Of a stretch of 32,269 nt of DNA, positions 7,376-15,218 are shown in pieces. The stretch is from positions 1 to 32,269 of the forward strand of contig JAJDTE010000158.1 in assembly GCA_022827325.1 (NCBI GenBank). Reading direction: 5' to 3'. This stretch comes from VYFG01 sp022827325 (GTDB taxonomy: Bacteria; Pseudomonadota; Gammaproteobacteria; Arenicellales; Poriferihabitantaceae). The notes beneath the pieces are model-generated. The model was given only the letters and a program-made list of their open reading frames with translations. It had not been told where the DNA came from and ran no database searches. Both the position numbers and the translations under genes were made by a program. Each line of letters begins with the position of its first letter. The stretch's first letter is position 1.

Positions 7376-7541
7376 GTCTCAGGCATTGTTCTCGTCTTGC
7401 CACACCTGGTTTTGTGTGACGCCATCAGCCGAACCGCGGGGAGGCTGACGCAACGAATCCTGAAAAACCGTATTCATGCCTACGGCCGCACATCGGATGC
7501 GTTAAAATCCGTGTCTCACCAGCTCATTCCCCTGGTCCGTC

Positions 7542-8060
7542 TTGATTCATCAGAAAAACCAGTACCAACAGCAGGAGTTGCTCGAATGCGGTTACGGGCG
7601 GCTGTTTGGGCCGGGTAATGCGCAGTTGCCGCTGCCCAACATGCTGATGTTTGACCGCATTACCGAAATCAATGACGATGGAGGGGAGTTCGGCAAGGGG
7701 ATTGTGATCGCGGAGCTGGATATCACGCCCGACCTGTGGTTCTTTGACTGTCATTTCCGCGGTGACCCGGTCATGCCGGGATGCCTTGGCCTGGACGCCC
7801 TTTGGCAACTCGTGGGATTCTCACTCGGATGGCGCGGTGGCGAAGGGCATGGACGCGCACTGGGTGCGGGAGAGATCAAGTTTACCGGCCAGATCACCCC
7901 CGAGTCACAACAAGTGGTGTATCACGTTGAATTCAAGCGGGTGATCATGCGCCGCCTGGTCATGGGGATCGCGGATGGCAGGGTGGAGGTGGACGGCCAG
8001 CAGGTATATTCCTGCAAGGACTTGAGGGTGGGACTGTTCAAGAATACGGAATCATTCTGA
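7542..8060 (+). CDS. fabA: 3-hydroxydecanoyl-ACP dehydratase/isomerase FabA
   Basis: A 172-residue protein, the same length as E. coli FabA. The enzyme dehydrates 3-hydroxydecanoyl-ACP and isomerises trans-2 to cis-3-decenoyl-ACP, the branch point of anaerobic unsaturated fatty acid synthesis. Catalytic residues are visible as H71 (FFDCHF) and D85 (CLGLDALWQL), matching the E. coli pair counted with Met1. The start is a TTG at 7542: from there the N terminus aligns residue for residue with E. coli (MIHQKNQY versus MVDKRESY), and no suitable ATG exists. The Shine-Dalgarno site is poor, so translation may be weak or specially controlled. fabB follows after about 105 bp, as in many gammaproteobacteria. 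Confidence 0.95.
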   Translation: MIHQKNQYQQQELLECGYGRLFGPGNAQLPLPNMLMFDRITEINDDGGEFGKGIVIAELDITPDLWFFDCHFRGDPVMPGCLGLDALWQLVGFSLGWRGGEGHGRALGAGEIKFTGQITPESQQVVYHVEFKRVIMRRLVMGIADGRVEVDGQQVYSCKDLRVGLFKNTESF

Positions 8061-8104
8061 TGCATCCCCGTCACTACCATACTCCGCCCAAGTCGATCGT
8101 TGCC

Positions 8105-8110
8105 TATAAT
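8105..8110 (+). promoter_or_regulatory. Candidate -10 box of an internal fabB promoter
   Basis: A perfect TATAAT lies in the fabA-fabB gap, 57 bp before the fabB ATG. No good -35 is present 16-18 bp upstream, so it may need an activator or may be chance. An AGAGG lies near 8146, rather far (about 16 nt) from the ATG. Confidence 0.35.
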
Positions 8111-8166
8111 TACTTCTCCCGGTACATGCCCGCAGCATCTTTCAAGAGGTAGAACATTTTTCCCAA

Positions 8167-9384
8167 ATGAAACGGGTGGTCATCACGGGCTGTGGCATCG
8201 TATCCAGCCTGGGCAACAACTGCAGTGAAGTACTCGAGAGCCTGCGCACAGGACGCTCCGGCATTGTCGCAGCACCCGAATACGAGGAACTGGGTATGCG
8301 CAGCCGTGTCCATGGTGCCATCAATCTTGATCCATCCGAGTGTATTGATCGCAAGCTTTACCGTTTCATGGGAGATGCCGCGGCTTACTCCTATATTGCC
8401 ATGCAGGAAGCGATCGCGCATGCCGGCCTGAATGAAGAAATGGTCAGCGGTGAGCGCACGGGGCTTCTGCTTGGCACCGGGGGCGCATCACCATCGAATA
8501 TCGTCCTGGCGGCGGATATCCTGCGTGAGAAAGGAGTAAAGCGGGTTGGCCCCTACATGGTTACCAAGACCATGGCCAGCACGGTCCCCGCCTGCGTGGG
8601 CACCGCCTTCAAGATCAGGGGGGTCTCCTACTCGATCAGTTCCGCCTGTGCGACCAGCGCCCATTGCATTGGTCACGGCAGCGAACTCATACAACTTGGC
8701 AAGCAGGATATCGTGTTCGCCGGTGGCGGGGAGGAGTTGCACTGGTCGCTGTCGGTACTGTTCGATGGTATGGGCGCGATGTCGTCCCGTTTCAACGATA
8801 CCCCGGAACTGGCTTCCCGGCCCTACGACCGGGACCGCGACGGTTTCGTGATATCCGGAGGCGCCGGGGTGGTGGTGCTTGAAGACCTGGAACATGCCCG
8901 GGCCAGGGGGGCGGAAATCCTGGCGGAACTCGTGGGTTACGGGGCCACCTCCGATGGGTATGACATGGTGCAGCCTTCCGGCGACGGAGCGGTTCAATGC
9001 ATGCGCCAGGCAATTGGTGGTCTGGACAGACCGGTTCAGTACATCAATGCTCATGGCACCAGTACCCCGGTCGGTGACAGCAGGGAACTGGAAGCGGTCA
9101 GGGAGGTCTTCAAGGATGTCATGCCCCGGATTGCATCGACCAAGTCCATCAGTGGGCATGCCCTGGGCGCGGCGGGTGTCAACGAGTCGATATACACGCT
9201 CCTCATGATGGAAAACGGGTTCATTTCCGCGTCGAAAAACATCTTCAACCTCGATCCTGATGCCGAGGACTTCCCCATCGCGCAGGAACGCGTGGACGAC
9301 ATCGAACTGGACACGGCCATGAGCAACAGCTTTGGCTTCGGCGGTACCAACTGTTCACTGGTGTTCCAGCGCTGGCACGATTGA
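8167..9384 (+). CDS. fabB: 3-oxoacyl-ACP synthase I FabB
   Basis: A 405-residue ketosynthase of the FabB type. The nucleophile is C161 in SSACATSAH, and the two catalytic histidines lie in NAHGTSTPVGD and KSISGHALGAAG; a GFGGTN motif closes the fold. FabB elongates the cis-3-decenoyl-ACP made by FabA and is essential for unsaturated fatty acids in this pathway. The pairing with fabA (about 105 bp upstream) fixes the assignment to FabB rather than FabF. Its stop codon overlaps a TTG that could start the heme A synthase gene. Confidence 0.95.
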   Translation: MKRVVITGCGIVSSLGNNCSEVLESLRTGRSGIVAAPEYEELGMRSRVHGAINLDPSECIDRKLYRFMGDAAAYSYIAMQEAIAHAGLNEEMVSGERTGLLLGTGGASPSNIVLAADILREKGVKRVGPYMVTKTMASTVPACVGTAFKIRGVSYSISSACATSAHCIGHGSELIQLGKQDIVFAGGGEELHWSLSVLFDGMGAMSSRFNDTPELASRPYDRDRDGFVISGGAGVVVLEDLEHARARGAEILAELVGYGATSDGYDMVQPSGDGAVQCMRQAIGGLDRPVQYINAHGTSTPVGDSRELEAVREVFKDVMPRIASTKSISGHALGAAGVNESIYTLLMMENGFISASKNIFNLDPDAEDFPIAQERVDDIELDTAMSNSFGFGGTNCSLVFQRWHD

Positions 9385-10472
9385 GCGGCACGGGTATAGG
9401 CGACGTTTTGACCACGGAATCCGGAATTTCCGCGGCTGACCGGAGGCGCGTGATCCTGTGGCTCTACCTTTGCTCCGGCATGGTTTTTGCCATGGTGGTA
9501 CTGGGCGGGGCAGTGCGCCTGACCGGCTCCGGGCTGTCCATGGTGGACTGGAAGCCGTTGATGGGCGTCCTGCCGCCACTGAACCAGGCGGCATGGGAAG
9601 AAGCGTTCGCCCGGTACCGGGAATATCCGGAGTACCGGCTGGTGAACAGGGACATGACGCTCGAATCATTCCGGTTCATCTACTACATGGAGTACCTTCA
9701 CCGCCTTGTCGGCCGGCTGGTCGGCGTGGTCTTCGTGCTCCCGTTCGTTTACTGGCTGATGCGCGGTGCATTGCCCGCCTGGACAAGGCCGCGGCTGTGG
9801 ACGGCGCTGGTCCTCGGCGCAGCCCAGGGCCTGCTGGGCTGGTACATGGTCATGAGCGGCCTTGTGGACAACCCCCATGTGAGCCAGTACCGGCTCACCG
9901 CCCACCTGCTCCTCGCCGTGTTCATCTTCGCCTGGCTGCTGGCGCTGGTGTTTCGCTTGCAGGGGGTGTCTGGTACCGTGCCACTTGCCCACGACCGGCT
10001 GCGCCGGTTTCACAGGTTGGCAGGCGGGGTGATCGTTCTCGTTTTTGCCATGATCGCCACCGGTGGCTTCATGGCGGGAACCAAGGCGGGATTCATATTC
10101 AATACCTGGCCCATGATGGGGAATCAATGGATGCCGGACCAGGTCTGGGCGCTGGTACCCTGGTGGCGGAACCTGGTCGACAACCCCCTGGGTATCCAGT
10201 TCGTCCATCGCTGGCTTGCCCTGGTCGTGCTGGTGGCGGTGGGTGCCTTCGGGATGCTGGTTGCACGCCATGCCCGGGACCGGGTGACGGCAGGTCTGGG
10301 AATCGCGCTGCTCGCCATGGTGGTGGCCCAGGTGGGCCTGGGTATCGCGGCGCTGGTGAACAGTGTTCCCCTGGCGCTCGGTGTCATCCACCAGGGTGGA
10401 GCGCTGGTGCTGTTGGCCCTGTTGATCGCCCTGTGGAGCCGATTCCGGGCCGATCGCCCCACCACAACATGA
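9381..10472 (+). CDS. ctaA: Heme A synthase, COX15/CtaA family
   Basis: A hydrophobic protein of up to 363 residues with about eight membrane segments. It converts heme O to heme A for aa3-type cytochrome oxidases in the inner membrane. Family landmarks: GGAVRLTGSGLSMVDWKP after the first segment, the EYLHRLVGRLVG motif with heme-related Glu/His, and the second-half counterparts HRLAGG and QFVHRWLA, reflecting the internal duplication of the family. The start is uncertain: TTG 9381 overlaps the fabB stop, with TTG 9408 and GTG 9450 as in-frame alternatives just before the first membrane segment. No ctaB or cytochrome oxidase genes lie nearby, so its place behind fabB is unusual. Confidence 0.9.
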   Translation: MSGTGIGDVLTTESGISAADRRRVILWLYLCSGMVFAMVVLGGAVRLTGSGLSMVDWKPLMGVLPPLNQAAWEEAFARYREYPEYRLVNRDMTLESFRFIYYMEYLHRLVGRLVGVVFVLPFVYWLMRGALPAWTRPRLWTALVLGAAQGLLGWYMVMSGLVDNPHVSQYRLTAHLLLAVFIFAWLLALVFRLQGVSGTVPLAHDRLRRFHRLAGGVIVLVFAMIATGGFMAGTKAGFIFNTWPMMGNQWMPDQVWALVPWWRNLVDNPLGIQFVHRWLALVVLVAVGAFGMLVARHARDRVTAGLGIALLAMVVAQVGLGIAALVNSVPLALGVIHQGGALVLLALLIALWSRFRADRPTTT

Positions 10473-10600
10473 CAGGACGGCGATCGGGATGCGCAGGCCG
10501 GACGGGACCGGGAATGATTGCCGAAACCGGTTCTGATGGACACGCGTCAGGACGCCACTCCTGGCAGCAACTTTCATTCCAGTACGGGAGGTAAATCACC

Positions 10601-12082
10601 ATGGCGCGGATCGCGATCGGCGGATGGCAGCATGAAACCAACACCTTTGCCACCATCAAGGCCGACTATGCGGCCTTCCGCAGGGCGGATGAGTGGCCGC
10701 CCCTGGCAACGGGTATGGATCTGCTGCGCCAGGTGCATGGCGTGCATCTGCCGATCACGGGAGCACTGGCACAACTCAGTCGGGGCAACCACGAGATCGT
10801 GCCGCTGCTCTGGTGTTCGGCGACGCCGTCAGCCCATGTCACCGAAGATGCCTACGAACGCATCGCGGCGATGCTGATCAAGGCGGTCCGCGATGCCCTG
10901 CCCCTGGACGGGCTGTATCTTGATCTCCACGGGGCCATGGTCTGTGAACACCTGGAGGACGGGGAAGGGGAGTTGCTGCGGCGGATCCGGGCGGTCGTGG
11001 GACGAGACCTTCCCATCGCGGCAAGCCTGGATCTGCATGCCAACATCACGCCGGAAATGGTACAGCATGCAGATGTTCTCGATGTCTTCCGGACATATCC
11101 CCACGTGGACATGGGTGAAACTGGTGCCAGGGCCGCAATGATGCTCGGGAGAATCATTGCCGGGGACCCCAAACCCCATGCCGCATTCCGCCAGACCGGG
11201 TTTTTGATCGCACTGAACTGGGGATGCACCGACAACGAGCCCTGCCGCAGCATCTACCGGCGGATTCCGGAAGTGATCGCGGGTGACGTGTTGTCCGCCT
11301 CGTTCGCAAGCGGGTTTCATCTGTCCGACATTCACCACGTGGGGCCGGCGGCGGTGGCTTATGCACGTACCCCGGAGGCGGCCGCGAGGGCTGCGGATGA
11401 CATCGCCGGTCTCGTGGAATCACTGGAGGACCGGTTCGAGGGGAAGGTCTGGACCGCCGCAGACGGCGTTGCACAGGCACTGAAGCTGCGCCGCGACGGT
11501 GCCGGCACCGTGGTCCTGGCGGACACCCAGGACAATCCGGGAGGCGGAGGGGCCGGGGATACCACCGGCCTCCTCGAGGCGCTGGTGGCCGGCGGGGCTG
11601 CCGGTGCGGTTCTGGGCCTGCTTTCCGATCCCGATGCGGCTGACGCCGCGACCGATGCGGGAGTGGGCGCGGAGATCGAGGTCGCCCTGGGTGGCCGTTC
11701 GGGACTGCCCGGGCAGTCTCCGTACCACTGCCGCCTGAGGGTGCTTGCCGTCGCGGATGGCAATTTCACTGCCACCGGGCCGATGTATCACGGTGCCCGC
11801 ATGGTCCTTGGGCGCTGCGCCCTGCTGGAGACCGGTGGCGTCCGGGTGATCGTGTCCTCAAAACCGGTCCAGGCCGCGGACCGGTCGATGTTCCGTCACC
11901 TTGGCATCGAGCCGGCCCGTGAATCGATCATCGCGTTGAAAAGTTCGGTCCACTTCCGCAACGACTTCGCCGACCTGGCGGACGCGGTCCTGGTGGTGGA
12001 GGCGCCGGGGGCGGTGCATGCGGACCCGGCGAAGCTGCACTATCAGAACAAGCGTGAGGGGGTGCGCGTACTCGGGCGCTGA
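10601..12082 (+). CDS. M81-family metallopeptidase (MlrC/microcystinase C-like)
   Basis: A 493-residue protein of the MlrC family. Landmarks: GGWQHETNTF at the N terminus, YLDLHGAMV, SLDLHANI and TYPHVDMGE, which carry the acidic and histidine residues expected to bind zinc, and a Gly-rich DTQDNPGGGGAGDTT segment in the C-terminal domain. MlrC cleaves the Adda-Glu bond of linearised microcystin/nodularin, but most bacterial homologues lie in small-molecule catabolism loci and act on unknown amide or peptide substrates. A GGGAGG site 9 nt before the ATG supports the start. It is followed 93 bp later by a choline-sulfatase; a functional link is not evident. Confidence 0.88.
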   Translation: MARIAIGGWQHETNTFATIKADYAAFRRADEWPPLATGMDLLRQVHGVHLPITGALAQLSRGNHEIVPLLWCSATPSAHVTEDAYERIAAMLIKAVRDALPLDGLYLDLHGAMVCEHLEDGEGELLRRIRAVVGRDLPIAASLDLHANITPEMVQHADVLDVFRTYPHVDMGETGARAAMMLGRIIAGDPKPHAAFRQTGFLIALNWGCTDNEPCRSIYRRIPEVIAGDVLSASFASGFHLSDIHHVGPAAVAYARTPEAAARAADDIAGLVESLEDRFEGKVWTAADGVAQALKLRRDGAGTVVLADTQDNPGGGGAGDTTGLLEALVAGGAAGAVLGLLSDPDAADAATDAGVGAEIEVALGGRSGLPGQSPYHCRLRVLAVADGNFTATGPMYHGARMVLGRCALLETGGVRVIVSSKPVQAADRSMFRHLGIEPARESIIALKSSVHFRNDFADLADAVLVVEAPGAVHADPAKLHYQNKREGVRVLGR

Positions 12083-12175
12083 ATTGCCGAGGTGGCGTGT
12101 CGCAACGGCGTATTCCTGCGCGCCGCCCGCGGTTCTATCATCAACAGACCCGGGAAACCCTGAAACCGTCTGACA

Positions 12176-13750
12176 ATGCAAACCGCGGATACTCACCGGA
12201 CCAGGAACATTCTGGTCATCATGGCGGATCAGCTTACCGCCAGGGCCCTGGGCTGCTATGGAAACGACGCCGTCATCAGTCCCCGCATCGATAGGATGGC
12301 GGAAAACGGCGTGATCTTCGATGCGGCCTATTCCAGCAGCCCGTTGTGTACGCCGGGGCGATACGCCCTGATGACGGGACAGCATGTCTCCCGCTGCGGC
12401 GGCTATGATAATGCCTCCTACCTGCCTGCCACCATGCCGACGTTGGCCCACTACCTGCGGATCATGGGCTACTACACCTGCCTGGCGGGAAAGATGCATT
12501 TCGTCGGACCGGACCAGCTCCATGGGTTCGAGGACCGGGTGACCACGGACGTCTACCCGTCAGATTTCGGTTGGGTGCCGGACTGGACCATCGGCCAGTC
12601 GCGCATTGATCTTTGGTATCACAACATGTCGAGCGTCAAGCAGGCCGGCGTAGCTGCGATCACCAACCAGTTCGCCTACGACGATGAAGTGGGGAACGCG
12701 GCATTGCGGGTCATCTACGATCACGCCAGGAGTGAGGATTCCCGGCCCCTGTGTCTCGTCGCCAGCTTCATCCACCCCCACGATCCCTATGCCACGCGGC
12801 AGAAATACTGGGACCTGTATGAAGGTGTCCCCATTGCACCACCGGCAGTTCCCAGACCGCCCGCGGAGCGCCAGGACGCCCATGGCCGAAGACTGGAGAA
12901 GGCGATCGCGGTGGACGCCGTCGACCTGTCGGAAGAGGAAATTATCGCCGCCAGGCGCGCCTACTATGGCAACGTGTCCTATTTCGACGAGTGGGTGGGA
13001 AGGCTGGCGGATGCGCTGGCGGAATGCGGCATGGCCGGGGACACCACCATCGTCGTTACCTCGGACCACGGAGACATGCTGGGGGAGCATGGCCTGTGGT
13101 ACAAGATGTCATTCCGCGAGTGGTCGGCGCGCATTCCGCTGATCATCCATCGCCCGGACCGCTTCTCTCACCGCCGGGTACCCCAGGCGGTTTCCCAGGT
13201 GGACGTGCTGCCGACGCTGCTGGAGATCGCGGCGGAATACACCGGCAGGTCGCAGCCGGACCCCATTGACCCCCTGGACGGGCGCAGCCTGGTGTCACTG
13301 GCGGGCGGGGATGCGGGCGGGGACCCGGACCTGGCAATTGCCGAGTACCTGGCCGAGGGCACCACCGAGCCCATGCTCATGATCCGTTCCGGGACGCTGA
13401 AATACACCCAGTGCCCGGGCGATCCGGAGCAGTTGTTCGACCTGGCCGGGGACTGCGAGGAGGAAACCGATCTTTCCACGGATCCTGCCATGGCCGACGA
13501 TCTGGAACGGTTGCGTGGCATCGCCAGGGCCCACTGGGACCCCGCCGAAATCCGGCAGCGGGTGATCACCGACCAGGTCCGCCGCCGGGCGGTGCACGCC
13601 GCACTTCGCATCGGCCGGTACCAGAGTTGGGACTATCAGCCCCGGAGGGACGCTTCCACGGAATACACGCGCAGTCACCATGACCTGACGCGATTCGATT
13701 TCACCTCGCGCTACCCGAGACCCCCCGCGTTCAATCCGCGCGGGGAATAA
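12176..13750 (+). CDS. betC: Choline-sulfatase BetC
   Basis: A 524-residue type I sulfatase. The formylglycine signature is C58-T-P-G-R62 (SSPLCTPGR), preceded by metal-binding NILVIMADQL and followed by GYYTCLAGKMHFVG. A second metal site is TSDHGDMLGEHGLWYKMS. The C terminus carries the choline-sulfatase-specific tail (QSWDYQPRRDASTEY...RSHHDLTRFDF). It hydrolyses choline-O-sulfate to choline and sulfate, giving sulfur, carbon or an osmoprotectant precursor. No signal peptide is apparent, consistent with cytoplasmic choline-sulfatases. The usual partners betA, betB, betI and a choline sulfate transporter are absent here. A formylglycine-generating enzyme must be encoded elsewhere. It converges on coq7 with a 6-bp gap. 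Confidence 0.9.
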   Translation: MQTADTHRTRNILVIMADQLTARALGCYGNDAVISPRIDRMAENGVIFDAAYSSSPLCTPGRYALMTGQHVSRCGGYDNASYLPATMPTLAHYLRIMGYYTCLAGKMHFVGPDQLHGFEDRVTTDVYPSDFGWVPDWTIGQSRIDLWYHNMSSVKQAGVAAITNQFAYDDEVGNAALRVIYDHARSEDSRPLCLVASFIHPHDPYATRQKYWDLYEGVPIAPPAVPRPPAERQDAHGRRLEKAIAVDAVDLSEEEIIAARRAYYGNVSYFDEWVGRLADALAECGMAGDTTIVVTSDHGDMLGEHGLWYKMSFREWSARIPLIIHRPDRFSHRRVPQAVSQVDVLPTLLEIAAEYTGRSQPDPIDPLDGRSLVSLAGGDAGGDPDLAIAEYLAEGTTEPMLMIRSGTLKYTQCPGDPEQLFDLAGDCEEETDLSTDPAMADDLERLRGIARAHWDPAEIRQRVITDQVRRRAVHAALRIGRYQSWDYQPRRDASTEYTRSHHDLTRFDFTSRYPRPPAFNPRGE

Positions 13751-13756
13751 CGCCCG

Positions 13757-14398
13757 TCAGATCCAGTAGGCGGTGCGGGTCATCACCCGTGACGCCAGCT
13801 TCATCAGCCCGCGCACCGGCCGGGGCAGGGGGGCTGCGCCGGCCTGCTTGGCCGTGTCGGCATGCTCTGCCTCGTCAGCCTGCATTTTCGCCACCACCTC
13901 GCGACTTCGGATATCGGCCTGCGGCAATACCGCCAGGTGGTTCTCCAGATGATCCACGACCTGCCTTTCGGTCTCCCGGAGGAACCCCAGGTTCCATTTG
14001 TCCCCCGCGATCCCCGCAGTGACGCCGATGGCGAAAGAGCCGGCATACCACAGGGGATTCAGCAGGCTGCGGCGGGAGCCCAGTTCCTCGAGGCGCTGTT
14101 CGCACCAGGCCAGGTGATCGATTTCCTCTGCTGCTGCTGCCCTCATTCGGGTACGGGTCTCTGCCCTCCGGGCGGTCAGGGCCTGGCTCTGGTAGAGTGC
14201 CTGGGCACAGACCTCGCCCACGTGGTTGACCCGCATGTAGGCTCCCGAGCGGCGGCGGTCGGCCGCGTCCAGGTCAGCCTCCATCGCCCCGGATGGAAAT
14301 GGTCTCGAGGCCCGCGCAGGGCCGCTGATGGCCAACAGTGCGTTTCCGGCGCCTGCCAGCAGGTGGTCGATCCTGTTTAGTTGACGACTTGGGCGCAT
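13757..14398 (-). CDS. coq7: 3-demethoxyubiquinol 3-hydroxylase Coq7
   Basis: A 213-residue member of the diiron Coq7 family, catalysing the last ring hydroxylation of ubiquinone synthesis at the inner membrane face. The iron ligands appear in an internal duplication: RVNHVGEVCAQALY, EEIDHLAWCEQRL, ERQVVDHLENHL and DEAEHADTA. Hydrophobic stretches in the middle fit membrane association. E. coli uses the unrelated UbiF; Coq7 is common in other gammaproteobacteria and indicates aerobic ubiquinone synthesis. A TATAAT box ends seven bases before the ATG, so the transcript may be leaderless. The gene is divergent from the [2Fe-2S] ferredoxin gene. Confidence 0.95.
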   Translation of the reverse strand: MRPSRQLNRIDHLLAGAGNALLAISGPARASRPFPSGAMEADLDAADRRRSGAYMRVNHVGEVCAQALYQSQALTARRAETRTRMRAAAAEEIDHLAWCEQRLEELGSRRSLLNPLWYAGSFAIGVTAGIAGDKWNLGFLRETERQVVDHLENHLAVLPQADIRSREVVAKMQADEAEHADTAKQAGAAPLPRPVRGLMKLASRVMTRTAYWI

Positions 14399-14404
14399 CC
14401 CGCA

Positions 14405-14410
14405 ATTATA
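14405..14410 (-). promoter_or_regulatory. Perfect -10 box immediately upstream of coq7
   Basis: TATAAT on the minus strand lies six bases before the coq7 ATG (14398), which places the predicted transcription start at or next to the A of the start codon. The -35 region is not recognisable. Confidence 0.45.
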
Positions 14411-14504
14411 GCGCTCCCTGCCCGCCCTGGTATGCTGCCTGCAGTGCTCGGAAATCCGGCCGGGATCAGGCTACAATCCCCGAACCCAACATGGAAGCAG
14501 AGAA

Positions 14505-14819
14505 ATGCCCGAATCCTATTACCGGCATCATGTGTTCTTCTGCCAGAACCGGCGGGAGGATGGCCGGCGGTGCTGCGCCGAGTTCGATTCCGAGTCCATG
14601 CGGGCCTATGCCAAGGACCGCCTGAAGGAACTGGGTCATCACGGACCAGGCAAGGTCCGGATCAACCAGGCGGGGTGCCTGGACCGCTGCGAGGAAGGCC
14701 CGGTCGTGGTGGTCTACCCCGGGGAAACCTGGTACACCTACGTTGACCGGGAGGACATCGATGAAATCATCGAGCAGCACCTGATCAACAACCAGGTGGT
14801 GGACAGGCTCAGGATCTAG
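14505..14819 (+). CDS. Thioredoxin-like [2Fe-2S] ferredoxin
   Basis: A 104-residue protein of the thioredoxin-fold (Shethna-type) ferredoxins. Cysteines lie at C13 (VFFCQN), C23/C24 (RRCCAE), C58 and C62 (GCLDRC), the usual ligand spacing for one [2Fe-2S] cluster. The family transfers electrons or acts in Fe-S or redox sensing; a specific partner is not known. Stand-alone copies are common in proteobacteria. GGAAG lies upstream of the ATG, and TACAAT at 14472-14477 may be its -10 box. Its 3' side leads into a hairpin-rich non-coding interval ending at a strong terminator near 14998. Confidence 0.85.
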   Translation: MPESYYRHHVFFCQNRREDGRRCCAEFDSESMRAYAKDRLKELGHHGPGKVRINQAGCLDRCEEGPVVVVYPGETWYTYVDREDIDEIIEQHLINNQVVDRLRI

Positions 14820-14854
14820 CGAGCCCCGGGCCCCGGTTACATTCCGGCCCCTCC

Positions 14855-14876
14855 AAGCTGAACGAAAATTCAGCTT
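14855..14876. repeat. Perfect 8-bp inverted repeat after the ferredoxin gene
   Basis: AAGCTGAA and TTCAGCTT flank a CGAAAA loop. As RNA it forms a stable hairpin but has no proper T-run on either strand, so it is a structural element or weak terminator rather than a full intrinsic terminator. Confidence 0.6.
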
Positions 14877-14891
14877 GCTTTCAGGATAGGT

Positions 14892-14933
14892 TCATCTGGT
14901 TTCTGATAATGTGCCCCGTAATACATGAATCAT
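14892..14933 (-). CDS. Possible 13-residue peptide with a perfect Shine-Dalgarno site
   Basis: On the minus strand AAGGAGGA (14941-14948) sits seven bases before ATG 14933, which opens MIHVLRGTLSETR followed by TGA. This is the best ribosome-binding site in the neighbourhood. The peptide is unknown to me. No gene follows on this strand until coq7, about 490 bp away, and that has its own promoter-like box. It shares its sequence with the candidate + strand RNA, so probably only one of the two readings is functional. Confidence 0.25.
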   Translation of the reverse strand: MIHVLRGTLSETR

Positions 14934-14960
14934 TGGTGCTTCCTCCTTATGGTGGTTATT

Positions 14961-14998
14961 ATGGCGCAACTCCCGGACGGGGCTGCGCCATTTTTTTT
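14961..14998 (+). terminator. Strong intrinsic terminator
   Basis: ATGGCGCA (14961-14968) pairs with TGCGCCAT (14984-14991), and the inner loop contains a further CCC/GGG pairing; eight T follow (14991-14998). It ends transcription from the ferredoxin side about 120 bp before the rplM promoter. Confidence 0.88.
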
Positions 14999-15116
14999 CA
15001 GGGGGGGAGCGGCATGCCGAAGTCGCCCTGGGCTCCGCCTTCCGGTGTGGATACATGCACCTCCGGGGTTCGTTTGGGGCAGCGTATGAATTTCCTGAAA
15101 TAGCCCTGAACCGGCC

Positions 15117-15145
15117 TTGTATCGAGCCGGTCGCTAAAGTATCAT
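15117..15145 (+). promoter_or_regulatory. Promoter of rplM-rpsI
   Basis: TTGTAT (15117-15122), a 17-bp spacer and TATCAT (15140-15145) form a good sigma70 promoter. Transcription would start near 15152, giving a leader of about 67 nt. The leader is C/G-rich with CCCGGG...CCCGTGA-like complementarity, and no Shine-Dalgarno site is seen before the rplM ATG. Confidence 0.6.
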
Positions 15146-15218
15146 TCGCCGCCTGTTTTTTGCCCCCAGCCCCCCGGGTTGTCACGGGCCTGAACCCCAT
15201 ACCGTTCCATCCGATCCG

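Larger units (their letters stand above)
6914..7541. other. Divergent intergenic region between the histone H1-like gene and fabA
   Basis: About 630 bp without a convincing gene. It holds a promoter candidate for the histone-like gene (7064-7092), a 15-bp palindrome (7361-7375) and a weak inverted repeat CACAC-N8-GTGTG (7401-7418). The short open frames here lack recognisable sequence and ribosome sites. The part near 7070-7190 is AT-richer than the rest. Confidence 0.6.
14877..14998 (+). ncRNA. Candidate small RNA or 3'UTR-derived RNA with an anti-Shine-Dalgarno motif
   Basis: The interval between the inverted repeat and the strong terminator has no + strand gene. It contains CTTCCTCCTTA (14939-14949), whose last eight bases equal the 3' end of 16S rRNA. 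GCCCCGT (14913-14919) can pair with ACGGGGC (14977-14983) in the terminator loop. Such C/U-rich motifs before an intrinsic terminator are typical of Hfq-type small RNAs. No convincing promoter was found, so it could be processed from the ferredoxin mRNA. Confidence 0.3.

Noticed and set aside
7532..7541. FadR-like half site CTGGTCCGTC abutting the fabA start
   Set aside because: Only the left half matches the FadR consensus, and the position at the start codon is wrong for an activator site.
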